Notes under the pieces: generated by a model
Databases searched by the model: none
What the model saw: the letters and a program-made list of their open reading frames with translations, nothing else
What the model was told of the DNA's origin: nothing
In this document: piece after piece, positions 53,605 through 63,200 of the stretch
How the letters are laid out: each line of letters starts with the position of its first letter
How positions within the stretch are numbered: position 1 is the first letter of the stretch
Position numbers and translations under genes: made by a program
Source of the DNA: Parabacteroides distasonis ATCC 8503
GTDB taxonomy: Bacteria; Bacteroidota; Bacteroidia; Bacteroidales; Tannerellaceae
Assembly: GCF_000012845.1 (NCBI RefSeq)
Contig: NC_009615.1
Span: forward strand, 519,501-583,500
DNA: 64,000 nucleotides
Direction: 5' to 3'

Positions 53605-54975
53605 TTAATATCCTGGGTTCTGTATCAACTGACCTCTTGATACGGTGATTTCTCCGATAGGAATTGCCATGATCGTACGGTAATCGCCCGGCTTAACCTC
53701 ACCTACGAATTTATTGTTGACAGACTTGCCGTTACGCCAAGCGTCCCAAGCGGTATGTCCTTCCGTGAATAATTCTAGGCGTCTTTCCAGTAAGATATCA
53801 TCCAACGTGATAGAAGCGACATCGGTATAATTCTCAATACGATTCTTGCGTAACGTATTCATATATCCGGCGGCCGCGGAGGTATCCCCTGCTTTTAGTG
53901 CGGCCTCGGCCGCTATTAGGTAAACTTCGGAAAGGCGCACGACCTTTGGATTGTTTACATAGATTTGCCCGTCACGTCCCTTATACTTTTGCGGATAGGT
54001 CCCGTCATAGCCATTATCGGTCTCTTTTGCGAATAATTCCGTACGGATATCTCCCGGATGCTTAGCCAGCTCTTCCAGGAAAGATTCAGTAGCGGCACAT
54101 TCACCGTAGCCGGAGGCATGTGTAAAATAACCGATAGAGTTACGTTGCGCGTTATAATTCGGGGTAACTAAGATCTCGAATATAGCCTCGTTCGTTCCTT
54201 CCTTATCCCATGCGCCTATATATTCATCCCGTGTGTATAACTTATAAGGAGAGGAAGCGATAATCTCCTTACAGTCAGCCAGTGCCTCTTTATTCTTTTC
54301 TAAGTAAAGGTAAGCGCGTGCGCGGATCGCTAAAGCCCCCCAATAATTGATGTGTCCGGTTTGTTTATCTTTACTCAAAAGAGGCAATGCGGTCTCGATA
54401 TCTTTCAATATCTGGTCGTATGTCTGCTGTAAGGTCGCCCGGGTCCCGATATAATCCGTGGGATAAACCTCTGTGGAGAGTACGATGCCCAGATCGTTCA
54501 TATCTGTTGTTGATGGTAATTTAGCGAATACTCTGGCTAAATCGAAATGATACAAGGCGCGCATAGCGTATAGTTCTCCTTTCAATATGTCTACATCCGC
54601 ACCTTCAAGATTCTCGGCGGCGGCTAATACATTATTAAGGCGAGCTAGACTATTGTAGAATAATTTATAGAAACTATAAACCATCTCATCGTTTTTACCT
54701 GTTTGGTAACGATACATGGGGCCGGCATGATTCACCGTGGAGATAGATTGGAAATCCCCACTTCGTAAATCGGCCAGCAATGTGAATTCCGCTCCATACG
54801 AGCCTACCTCTGTAGCCTGTTGCTCGTATACGCCATTCACGGCATTTGTCAAATCGGCTACGGAAGAGATTGCGTCTATCGTAGGTAATTGGGTAGATGA
54901 TGTCTTTTCTAGGACATCATCGCAGGAGGCCGTTAATAAGGCGAACGCTAGACCTACTAAATATATCTTTTTCAT
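53605..54975 (-). CDS. SusD/RagB-family nutrient-binding lipoprotein
   Basis: A 456-residue lipoprotein (MKKIYLVGLAFALLTASC, Cys near 18) of the classic RagB/SusD type. LTNAVNGVYEQQ, ARLNNVLAAAENLEGADVDILKGELYAMRALYHFDLARVFA near 115-155, VVRLSEVYLIAAEAALKAGD near 345, and LLERRLELFTEGHTAWDAWR near 400 follow the family order. It belongs to the minus-strand susC 20 bp upstream, which lacks its 5' end in this arrangement, so both are probably silent now. Confidence 0.94.
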   Translation of the reverse strand: MKKIYLVGLAFALLTASCDDVLEKTSSTQLPTIDAISSVADLTNAVNGVYEQQATEVGSYGAEFTLLADLRSGDFQSISTVNHAGPMYRYQTGKNDEMVYSFYKLFYNSLARLNNVLAAAENLEGADVDILKGELYAMRALYHFDLARVFAKLPSTTDMNDLGIVLSTEVYPTDYIGTRATLQQTYDQILKDIETALPLLSKDKQTGHINYWGALAIRARAYLYLEKNKEALADCKEIIASSPYKLYTRDEYIGAWDKEGTNEAIFEILVTPNYNAQRNSIGYFTHASGYGECAATESFLEELAKHPGDIRTELFAKETDNGYDGTYPQKYKGRDGQIYVNNPKVVRLSEVYLIAAEAALKAGDTSAAAGYMNTLRKNRIENYTDVASITLDDILLERRLELFTEGHTAWDAWRNGKSVNNKFVGEVKPGDYRTIMAIPIGEITVSRGQLIQNPGY

Positions 54976-54995
54976 ATAGATTCTATTTTAATAAA

Positions 54996-57809
54996 TTATA
55001 ATGTGATGTTTACACCAAAGACAAAGCTTTTAGAGACCGGGGTATCTACCTGGCGATAACCATTCAAGGGAACATCCGGGTCGATGCCTTTTGTCTTTGC
55101 CCAGATCATGAACGGATTATTCGCACGGAAGTACACACGCAGATTACTGAATATGTTTTTCAATACCGGTACATTGTATCCCAAGGTGATTTCACGCATA
55201 CGGATATTGTCAGAAGATACGATGGTACGACTGGAGAAGCGATCCGAGCGATATGGATTCTGGTAGATAGGCTTCGGGTATAAGGCGTTGTCGCCCGGGT
55301 TCATCCAATAATTACCCGCTACGCTCTTTTCTAGGTTGAATGAACCTAAACGGAATCCGTCATGATGGAAGAAGTAGTTCGGATAATCGAATATATCGCC
55401 ACCAAATTGATAGGTAATCAAGAATGAAAGATCGAAATCATATAACCGGAACGTGTTTGTCAAACCTCCCGTTACGTCGGGAATGGCTTTGCCTACGATT
55501 CCTTTTTCAGCCTCATCGTACTTGTTCACTACTCCTTTGCTATGATCGTTTGGATCTTTCCAGAATTCTCCTAGTCCTGTATCCGGATTCACGCCTTTCC
55601 ATTCCGGCAGATAGAAAGTATACATGGATTCTCCCTCTCGGTGCAGATACATATCGCCGTCTCCATATTCGATGTCGTTATGGTTCGGCAATTCCTTGAT
55701 CGTCGCCTTCTGGAATGTAAGGTTGAAATTCGTGTCCCATGAGAAGTGCTGATTCTTGATGTTTTGGGAATTTACCTCTATCTCGATACCGCTATTGCGT
55801 AGCTTACCAAGGTTTTGCCAGTTTTTCTCAAAACCTGTGACGATAGAAGTCGGGATCTCGAATAACAGGTCGGTCGTTGTTTTGTTGTAATATTCTACTG
55901 TCAGATTTACTCGGTTGAATAAGTTCCAGTCAAAACCCACATTCATGTTTTTGGACTTCTCCCAACCTAATTCCTCATTTCCTGCTTGATTCCAATAGAT
56001 GGCGGAAGAGGGGCCATAACCACCAGAGAACGCATATAACGCTTGGTTCGCGTAATATGAGCCCGGCAAGTTTCCATTTGTACCGTAAGAGAAGCGAACT
56101 TTTAGATCAGAGAACAATTCATTGTCTTTAAGGAAATTCTCGCCACTGATGCGCCATGCGCCAGATACGGACCAGAAATTCGCCCAGCGATTATCGGTTC
56201 CCAAGCGAGAAGAACCATCCCGACGGAAACTGGCAGACAGATAGTATTTATTGTCGTAATTATAGTTGCCGGTAGCCAAGTAGGATACGATTCCGGAGCC
56301 AAATACTTCGCTGGATGCGCCATCTGGTTGTCCGTTTCCTAATTCCGGTAACTTGTCGGTTGAGTATTGTTTTGCCGTAGTATAGATGGCTGTCAGTTCG
56401 TCTTCTGTTACCTCGAAACCACCTAGGATGTCAAAATTATGAACATCGTTCCATGTATTAGCGTAGCGTAACGTGGAAGAACTTGTTAAATTGCGGTTCT
56501 CGTAAGTATAGCGAGATCCCAAGCCGCCTACGGCCTTACCGTCCACGCTGTTGGGAGACCAATACTCAAAGTGTTTCGTATCGATATAGTCGTAACCAAA
56601 AATCGTCTTGAACGATAATTGCTTGGAGAATTTTACGCCTAAATCAATGTTAGACATACTACGCATTACACGGGATTTAATCCATTGTTCCTTGCCCAAC
56701 ATTAGATGCGGATTGGAAGCGGCACCCCAGTTTGAGTCGGCGTTGTATGTACCGTCCGGATTCTTTACGGGAGCCGTCGGGTCTGAGGAGTACACCAAGC
56801 TCAGTGGAGAAGCAGTACCGATACCTTGATCTTGATTTTGCTGATCACGGAAACCATTTTGGGTAGTGAATGCGATCATTTGCTTAACACCGATAGTCAA
56901 CCAATTATTTACTTGATGATCTAAATTGATACGACCGGAGAAACGTTCGAAATCGCTACCGATTACGATACCTTCCGCATTATTATAACCAAGACCTACA
57001 TAGAATTGTGTACGGTCGTTACCTCCGTTTACGGATAATTGATGGTTATGCGTCAAGGCTGTACGGTAAACCTCATCACGCCAATTGGTATCCGTGTTAC
57101 CCGATGGGTCGTTGAAGAATGCTTCCATGTCGCCTTCCTTGTCAATCAAGGCGTATGCTTGATCACGGTTGCCAGCGAGTCCGTTTAGGATATAATAATT
57201 GGAAATCGCTTCTTTTCCGTACAGGAGCAATTCGGAGGCATTCATTGTCTCGTACTGTTTTACAGCCATATTGCTCCAGCCGACCTCGCCATTGTAACTT
57301 ACTTTCGTCTTGCCTCTTTTTCCGGCTTTGGTCGTAATGATGATAACGCCATTCGCTGCACGAGAGCCGTACAAGGAAGCTGCTGCGGCATCTTTCAACA
57401 CCGTCATGCTCTCAATATCATCAGGGTTCAAGGAGCTTAGCAAACTGGACTGTTTCCCGTAGTATGCCATATCTGAGTCTGATTTTACAGGCACGCCATC
57501 CACGACATATAGAGGAGACTTGGCTGCGCTGATAGAGCCGACACCACGGATATTGATATCACCGGGAGCTCCTGGATCACCAGTGTTGGAGGTTACGCGA
57601 ACACCGGACATCTTTCCAGAAAGAGCCTTATCCAAGGACTCTTTGGAGCCAGCTACGATATCTTCTGCGTTTACCGCTTTAGCGGATCCCGTGAAAGATG
57701 ATTTTTTCGCCGTACCATAAGCGACAACCATAACTTCATCCAGCTCTGTCGCCGCCGTATTCAAAACAACTTTCATTACATCTTGGATTGGAGCTTCTTT
57801 CGCAACCAT
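54996..57809 (-). CDS. SusC/RagA-family transporter lacking its N-terminus (silent partner of inversion)
   Basis: 937 residues from the first ATG, but no signal peptide and only the tail of the regulatory domain. Homology to intact SusC proteins continues upstream of that ATG (in-frame GSAKTLVFSYVG) as far as the 20-bp inverted repeat at 57825-57844, then stops. TonB box (ELDEVMVVAYG), plug (SGKMSGVRVTSNTGDPG; LYVVDGVPV; DIESMTVLKDAAAASLYG) and barrel to the C-terminus are intact with no frameshift. This is what a currently inactive half of an invertible susC pair would look like. Inversion would supply promoter, signal peptide and ~66 codons in frame. Confidence 0.88.
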   Translation of the reverse strand: MVAKEAPIQDVMKVVLNTAATELDEVMVVAYGTAKKSSFTGSAKAVNAEDIVAGSKESLDKALSGKMSGVRVTSNTGDPGAPGDINIRGVGSISAAKSPLYVVDGVPVKSDSDMAYYGKQSSLLSSLNPDDIESMTVLKDAAAASLYGSRAANGVIIITTKAGKRGKTKVSYNGEVGWSNMAVKQYETMNASELLLYGKEAISNYYILNGLAGNRDQAYALIDKEGDMEAFFNDPSGNTDTNWRDEVYRTALTHNHQLSVNGGNDRTQFYVGLGYNNAEGIVIGSDFERFSGRINLDHQVNNWLTIGVKQMIAFTTQNGFRDQQNQDQGIGTASPLSLVYSSDPTAPVKNPDGTYNADSNWGAASNPHLMLGKEQWIKSRVMRSMSNIDLGVKFSKQLSFKTIFGYDYIDTKHFEYWSPNSVDGKAVGGLGSRYTYENRNLTSSSTLRYANTWNDVHNFDILGGFEVTEDELTAIYTTAKQYSTDKLPELGNGQPDGASSEVFGSGIVSYLATGNYNYDNKYYLSASFRRDGSSRLGTDNRWANFWSVSGAWRISGENFLKDNELFSDLKVRFSYGTNGNLPGSYYANQALYAFSGGYGPSSAIYWNQAGNEELGWEKSKNMNVGFDWNLFNRVNLTVEYYNKTTTDLLFEIPTSIVTGFEKNWQNLGKLRNSGIEIEVNSQNIKNQHFSWDTNFNLTFQKATIKELPNHNDIEYGDGDMYLHREGESMYTFYLPEWKGVNPDTGLGEFWKDPNDHSKGVVNKYDEAEKGIVGKAIPDVTGGLTNTFRLYDFDLSFLITYQFGGDIFDYPNYFFHHDGFRLGSFNLEKSVAGNYWMNPGDNALYPKPIYQNPYRSDRFSSRTIVSSDNIRMREITLGYNVPVLKNIFSNLRVYFRANNPFMIWAKTKGIDPDVPLNGYRQVDTPVSKSFVFGVNITL

Positions 57810-57824
57810 TCCGACGTATGAAAA

Positions 57825-57844
57825 TACCAGAGTCTTCGCGGAAC
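57825..57844 (-). repeat. 20-bp inversion repeat, copy at the truncated susC
   Basis: The minus strand reads GTTCCGCGAAGACTCTGGTA, identical to 58680-58699 on the plus strand and in the same reading frame relative to SusC. It marks the break point of the truncated gene. Confidence 0.85.
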
Positions 57845-57878
57845 CTATGAATAATAGGTTATTTTTTATTATTACTTA

Positions 57879-57892
57879 GTTTTCGCGGAACC
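57879..57892 (-). repeat. Partial extra copy of the inversion repeat
   Basis: The minus strand reads GGTTCCGCGAAAAC, matching GGTTCCGCGAAGAC of the main copy at 13 of 14 positions, same orientation, 47 bp upstream of it. Confidence 0.6.
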
Positions 57893-58049
57893 TTGTCATT
57901 GCTTGTGATTATTCAGTAACGCTCAAGAAATAACTTGTTACAATTTTCATGCGATCATTTCTTTGCGGATCGGATTGCGAGAAGGTATTGGCTACTTATG
58001 CGTAAATAATTGAAAATAAGCGAATAATAATAACGACTATCGGCTACTC

Positions 58050-58110
58050 AAGTGAATAACTAACGGCTATACCTAGCCGCTAACTAACAGCTTGGGAAGT
58101 GAATAACTAA
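58050..58110. repeat. 14-bp direct repeat AAGTGAATAACTAA
   Basis: AAGTGAATAACTAA occurs at 58050-58063 and 58097-58110, 47 bp apart, with CGGCTA/TAGCCG inverted words between them (58064-58079). It lies inside the candidate invertible segment, in the gap between the divergent susC genes; no gene is seen there. Confidence 0.6.
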
Positions 58111-58370
58111 TCACTTGAAAAGCCTTTCCTAGGTCTTTGGGTGTTGTAGAACTTATGACTTATATCGGAGCCGTCCTAAGTTATTTTTTAATGCATACCT
58201 AATATATATTCCTATTTTTCAAAATGTTAAAAATATGGTTCTTTGTTAATGATCTAAGCTGTAATATTTGGTGTACATATTACGGCATTTAAATTGTGGT
58301 TGAAAAAGTCTCCATATTTTCTACCCATTAGCCTTTTCTTGTTGTTTTATTGAAATTTTTTAATTATTTA

Positions 58371-58400
58371 TTTGTTATAATAAATTTATTGTTACATTTG
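58371..58400 (+). promoter_or_regulatory. Promoter of the third susC gene
   Basis: TTTG at 58371-58374 and TACATTTG at 58393-58400 with an 18-bp spacer. It lies inside the invertible segment and currently faces the plus-strand susC. Confidence 0.75.
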
Positions 58401-58483
58401 CATTCATACGACCCTTAAAATATAAGTCTTTGAATATCTATTGCGAATATATTATATAAGTTAAACAAAAAAAGAGTGTGTCT

Positions 58484-61400
58484 ATGAACAAGTTGACTTA
58501 TCTTTTACTTTGCCTAGTTTTAGGCATTGGATTGGCCACAGCTCAGACGAGGAAAGTAACAGGTACTGTTATTTCCGCCGAAGACAGTGAACCGATTATT
58601 GGTGCGTCTGTAATAGTCAAGGGTACTACTACAGGTACAGTAACGGATTTTGATGGTGTGTTCAGTTTGGATGTACCAAGTTCCGCGAAGACTCTGGTAA
58701 TTTCTTATGTGGGTATGATTGCTCGTGAGGTTCCGGTACAAGATGTGTTGAGGGTAGTCCTTCAGTCTGGTACCCAGAATCTTGAGGAGGTTGTCGTAAC
58801 TGCGATTGGTATGAAAAAGCAGGAAAAGGCGTTGGGCTATGCAGCCTCTACTGTGAAGAGTGAAGATTTGAATGCCGCTAAGTCTGGATCAGTGATGTCA
58901 GGTTTGACTGGTAAGGTTGCGGGTTTGAATATTACTAGCGGTGGTGCTACAGGCTCTTCTCAGAAAGTAATCGTGCGTGGTATCAGTTCTTTCAGTGCTA
59001 ATCAACCTTTGTATGTGGTGGATGGTGTGCCTATTATGAATGATTTCCAAGGTGAGGATTCTTTCTCTAACTCCGTGGATTTTGGTAACCAAGCTAATGA
59101 CATTAACCCAGAGGATGTTGAGTCTGTAACAGTCTTGAAGGGTGCTTCCGCTACTGCCCTTTATGGTAGCCGGGCTGCTAATGGTGTTATCATGGTGACA
59201 ACAAAACGGGCTGGGGCTGAGAGGCTTTCTGTTACGTACGATGGCTCATTTATGGGATCTAGCGTATTGCGTGTTCCTCAAACACAAGATCGTTTCGGAC
59301 AAGGATGGGGATCTTTCGGACCTATGGAGAATGGTTCTTGGGGACCGGTTTTGGATGGTCGTGATCATATCTGGGGACCTTACTCAGACGGCTCAGAAGG
59401 TTTATTAACTCCGCTTTCTAAGCCTTTCTCGTATGTAAAGAACAATCTTCGTGATTTTTATGAAACTGGTTTTGAGACGAATAATAACGTCTCGATTCGT
59501 ATGGGTAATGATAAACTTGGTTTTGTTGCCTCCTATGGTAATGTGAAGTCTGACGGTGTATTACCGGGTGACGCTGATTCATATGCTCGTAATACAATCT
59601 CGTTAAGAGGTAATATGAAATATAAACGTTTTTCTGCGGAATTAAACTTGAACTATGTCCGTAAAGATATCACACAAGCTGCTGCTGGCCAAGGAGATGA
59701 TGGTGCAACGATGTTTTCTGAGATTTTGCAACATGCCGTGGATGTAGATATTAGCTCAATGAAAGATTATACGAATCCTTATTTTAATACGGATAACTTC
59801 TATACAGCTTATGCGGAGAATCCATATTGGGTGTTAGATCATAATCGTAATAAGTATCAAGATGACCGTGTCTATGGTAAGATCGAGCTTGCTTTTGAGA
59901 TTATGAAAGGTTTGAAGGCGGTTGGACGTTTAGGTGGTGACTTTACGAACGCTACTCAAAAGAGATGGAATGAAAAAGTGACTTTCGCTTCAGGGTCTTG
60001 GAGTGAATTAGGTGGTAAGAAGCAGCAGCCCGGTACTTATACGGAACGTCGTGACAAGGTGGAGCAAATTGATGCGACCGCTTTCTTAAACGCGGATTAT
60101 AAAATCGGTGAGGATATCGCTTTGAATGGTATGATTGGATGGAACTTGAATCAACAAACGAGTTCTTATTTGAAATCTTATCTGTATGGTTTGGAGCAAC
60201 CGGGATGGTTTAACTTAGCGAATGGTGTTGATAAGCCCATGACTACGACTTACTCTGATAGACGCCGTTTGGTTGGTTTGTTCGCTCAAGGTGAGTTTGG
60301 TTACAAGAATTTCTGGTTTGTGAATGCTTCTATTCGTAACGACTGGTCATCTACTTTACCTCAAGGAAATAATAGCTTTTTCTATGGTGGCGTGAATACT
60401 TCATTGATCATCACGGATATGTTTGAGGATTTGAAATCTGATTATCTGAATTTCTTGAAGGTTCGTGCAGCTTGGGGACAGACTGGTAACGATGCTCCGA
60501 TTTACCGTACTAGCAGTTATTTTACACCGACTCAAATCAGTTTAGGTTTTGGAGATTTATATTTACCTATTAATAATACATTAGGCTTGACAGAGTATAA
60601 TCGTTTGCCGAGTATGGATCTTCGTCCGGAGATCACGACAGAATGGGAGTTCGGTTTAACAACGCATCTGTTTAACAATCGCTTGGATATTGATGCTGCT
60701 TATTATAATAAGAGTACGAAAGATCAGATAATATCTGCTAGTCTGGCTCCGGAGTCTCGCTATACGTCTATGACCCGCAACGTAGGTAAGATTGCGAATC
60801 AAGGTGTCGAGTTGGCAGTGAATGGTATTCCTGTTCGTACGAAAGATTTCGAGTGGGGATTAGGTTTTACTTTCAGTAAGAACTGGAGTGAGGTGAAAGA
60901 GTTATGGGATGATGTAACTGAGTATAAATTGACAAGTTCCTATCAAGTGGATTTCGTTGCGGAAGTAGGTCAGCCTTTGGGCGTTTTCAAGGTTCCGGCT
61001 TTGGCCACGACTGATGATGGTAAGGTGATCGTTGATAATAACGGTATGCCGACAATTGATGCTAGCAAGAAAGAGATCGTAGGAACGTCTACACCTAATT
61101 TCTTGATGGGCTTTAATACGCATTTCACATGGAAAGGGATTACTTTATCAGCGGTGTTAGATTGGCGTAATGGCGGTGAGTTCTATTCATATACCTCTCA
61201 ATTGCTTACATTTGCCGGAAACTCTACTTATACGGTGTTTAATAATCGTGAACCATTTGTGGTTCCTAATTCCGTGAAAGTCGTAAATGGTCAATACGTA
61301 GAGAATGATATACCTATCGTACATTGGGGAGGTGCTTCTAGCGCTGTTAATACCTACTATAATAACGCCTCCAACTACGCTCAGTATAGAAATTGGATTT

Positions 61401-61657
61401 TACCTAAAGATTACTTGAAATTAAGAGAGATTACACTTTCTTACTCTTTGCCGAAAGCATGGTTGAAACAAACCCCATTCTCTATGGTTCAAGTTAGTTT
61501 GATCGGACGTAATTTATTTATGTGGACCCCGAAAAAGAACAACTACGTAGATCCGGAAGGTACGAATTATGGTAATGACATCTTGTCTGAAATTGGTGAA
61601 TTTGGTGCGGCTCCGACAAACCGTACGTTTGGTGGTGGTATTAAAGTTGTATTATAA
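58484..61657 (+). CDS. SusC/RagA-family TonB-dependent transporter (active partner of inversion)
   Basis: About 1057 residues, complete. Signal peptide (MNKLTYLLLCLVLGIGLATAQ), regulatory domain (KVTGTVISAEDSEPIIGASVIVKG) to about residue 95, TonB-box region LEEVVVTAIG, plug (MSGLTGKVAGLNI; LYVVDGVPIMND; DVESVTVLKGASATALYGSRAANG) and barrel. Codons about 66-72 (SSAKTLV) contain the 20-bp repeat shared with the truncated minus-strand susC. The ATG at 58484 follows AAAAAAAGAGTGTGTCT, like the first susC leader. It is cotranscribed with susD and a lipid-binding-type lipoprotein gene. Confidence 0.95.
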   Translation: MNKLTYLLLCLVLGIGLATAQTRKVTGTVISAEDSEPIIGASVIVKGTTTGTVTDFDGVFSLDVPSSAKTLVISYVGMIAREVPVQDVLRVVLQSGTQNLEEVVVTAIGMKKQEKALGYAASTVKSEDLNAAKSGSVMSGLTGKVAGLNITSGGATGSSQKVIVRGISSFSANQPLYVVDGVPIMNDFQGEDSFSNSVDFGNQANDINPEDVESVTVLKGASATALYGSRAANGVIMVTTKRAGAERLSVTYDGSFMGSSVLRVPQTQDRFGQGWGSFGPMENGSWGPVLDGRDHIWGPYSDGSEGLLTPLSKPFSYVKNNLRDFYETGFETNNNVSIRMGNDKLGFVASYGNVKSDGVLPGDADSYARNTISLRGNMKYKRFSAELNLNYVRKDITQAAAGQGDDGATMFSEILQHAVDVDISSMKDYTNPYFNTDNFYTAYAENPYWVLDHNRNKYQDDRVYGKIELAFEIMKGLKAVGRLGGDFTNATQKRWNEKVTFASGSWSELGGKKQQPGTYTERRDKVEQIDATAFLNADYKIGEDIALNGMIGWNLNQQTSSYLKSYLYGLEQPGWFNLANGVDKPMTTTYSDRRRLVGLFAQGEFGYKNFWFVNASIRNDWSSTLPQGNNSFFYGGVNTSLIITDMFEDLKSDYLNFLKVRAAWGQTGNDAPIYRTSSYFTPTQISLGFGDLYLPINNTLGLTEYNRLPSMDLRPEITTEWEFGLTTHLFNNRLDIDAAYYNKSTKDQIISASLAPESRYTSMTRNVGKIANQGVELAVNGIPVRTKDFEWGLGFTFSKNWSEVKELWDDVTEYKLTSSYQVDFVAEVGQPLGVFKVPALATTDDGKVIVDNNGMPTIDASKKEIVGTSTPNFLMGFNTHFTWKGITLSAVLDWRNGGEFYSYTSQLLTFAGNSTYTVFNNREPFVVPNSVKVVNGQYVENDIPIVHWGGASSAVNTYYNNASNYAQYRNWILPKDYLKLREITLSYSLPKAWLKQTPFSMVQVSLIGRNLFMWTPKKNNYVDPEGTNYGNDILSEIGEFGAAPTNRTFGGGIKVVL
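58680..58699 (+). repeat. 20-bp inversion repeat, copy inside the intact susC
   Basis: GTTCCGCGAAGACTCTGGTA, a perfect inverted match of 57825-57844, beginning at the second base of codon 66. Confidence 0.85.
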
Positions 61658-61684
61658 TAAGTAACTTTAAAAAGTAAAGATAGT

Positions 61685-63157
61685 ATGAAAAGAAACAATT
61701 TAATATATACAGGACTGGTTAGCTGCTTGTTGATGGCGACTACAGCTTGTTCCGATTATTTGGATATTAACCAGAATCCGGAATATCCAACGGAAGCCTC
61801 TTCTTCTACTTTGCTTCCTTCTGGTATCGCAGGAGTAGCAAGTATTGTAGGTGGTACTTACGAATTATATGGTAGCATGTGGTCTCAGCAATGTACGCAG
61901 GGACATACATCCAACCAGTATAATACATTGGTTAACTATACGATAACTAACGCATCCGATTCTCGTTTATGGTCTATACCTTATTCAATAGCACTGCCAG
62001 ACTTGGATTTGGTTATCAAAAGCTCTGAATCGGCTCAAGAATGGAATTATTGGGTAATGGGTAAGACTATGACTGCCTTTATGTATCATATCCTAGTGGA
62101 CTCTTATGGCTCTATTCCTTTTACAGAAGCTATTCTTGGGAATGAGAATACTACACCGAAATATGATGACAGTAAGACTGTGGTTTATCCGGGATTATTA
62201 GCGATGTTGGACGAGATTATCGCTAAAAAAGCGGAAGCTACCGCAGGTGGTTTGCCTTCGGTTACAAAACAAGACTTGGTGTTCGCTGGTGACGTGAATA
62301 AGTGGATTCAATTTGCGAAGAGTTTAAAGCTAAAATTGTTGATGCGTGATTTCGATACGAATAAAGCTGCTATCAAGGCATTGCTCGACGAAGGAGATTT
62401 GCTGAGTGTAGACGCTAAGATGGACTGTTTTCAAGATTTGGAAAATAAATCAAATCCATTGTATGAGAATGACCGTCGTAAATTGAATTCAACTGTAAAT
62501 ATTCGTGCGTGCGCTACGGTTTGCGATTATTTGAAAAAATATGAGGATCCTCGTTTAAATGATTTTTATTCACCTAATACGGATGGCTCCGGCGAGACAA
62601 CAGCTTTGAAGTATGGTGACCGCCCAAACTCGGTAGCGGTAACAACTCGTATGATCTCTGTGGCTAAGCTAGGTCCTACAGATCCTGTTTATTTTATGTC
62701 TGCTGCTGAGGTAGCGTTCCTGCAAGCGGAAGCTTACGCTCGTTTGAATGATGTGGCTAAAGCGAAAGTGGCTTATGAGCAAGGTGTGAATTATGCGTTT
62801 GAACGTTGGGGGTATTCTGCTGCCGAGTTTATTTCTGAAGGTGCTCCTTATGCATTCGATAGTACGGACCAAAATTCAATGCTTACCTCTATTTTGACCC
62901 AGAAGTGGATCGCTTCCACTCGTTGTCAAGCATGGGACGCATGGTTTGATATCAATCGTACCGGTATTCCTGTTTTAGGGACAAAGCATGTGGATGAGGA
63001 AGGATATATTTGGGGGCAGTTGACTCCTTGCATTGGTTCTGCGTTGGCTCCGGGTGAATATCCTCGTCGTTTATTGTATCCGAAGTCATCTTCAGACTAT
63101 AACCCTAATACTCCGGCGGTAGTTCCGTTAGCGGAAAAACAATGGTGGCATAAATAA
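61685..63157 (+). CDS. SusD-like (SusD-like_2 type) nutrient-binding lipoprotein
   Basis: A 490-residue lipoprotein (lipobox TTAC near residue 22). SDYLDINQNPEYPTEASSSTLLPSGIAGVA opens the mature part as in the SusD-like_2 branch, and MSAAEVAFLQAEAYARLND near 338 and STRCQAWDAWFDINRTGIPVL near 415 complete it. It is 27 bp after the intact susC and pairs with it. Expression should follow the orientation of the upstream invertible segment. Confidence 0.94.
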   Translation: MKRNNLIYTGLVSCLLMATTACSDYLDINQNPEYPTEASSSTLLPSGIAGVASIVGGTYELYGSMWSQQCTQGHTSNQYNTLVNYTITNASDSRLWSIPYSIALPDLDLVIKSSESAQEWNYWVMGKTMTAFMYHILVDSYGSIPFTEAILGNENTTPKYDDSKTVVYPGLLAMLDEIIAKKAEATAGGLPSVTKQDLVFAGDVNKWIQFAKSLKLKLLMRDFDTNKAAIKALLDEGDLLSVDAKMDCFQDLENKSNPLYENDRRKLNSTVNIRACATVCDYLKKYEDPRLNDFYSPNTDGSGETTALKYGDRPNSVAVTTRMISVAKLGPTDPVYFMSAAEVAFLQAEAYARLNDVAKAKVAYEQGVNYAFERWGYSAAEFISEGAPYAFDSTDQNSMLTSILTQKWIASTRCQAWDAWFDINRTGIPVLGTKHVDEEGYIWGQLTPCIGSALAPGEYPRRLLYPKSSSDYNPNTPAVVPLAEKQWWHK

Positions 63158-63200
63158 ATGGGTGTTATAAATGTATATTAATCAGAAAAGCTTTTTGAAT

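Noticed and set aside
57810..57850. A frameshift or sequencing error as the reason for the shortened susC
   Set aside because: No frame upstream of the 20-bp repeat encodes the missing signal peptide and domain, and homology ends exactly at the repeat, which inversion explains better.
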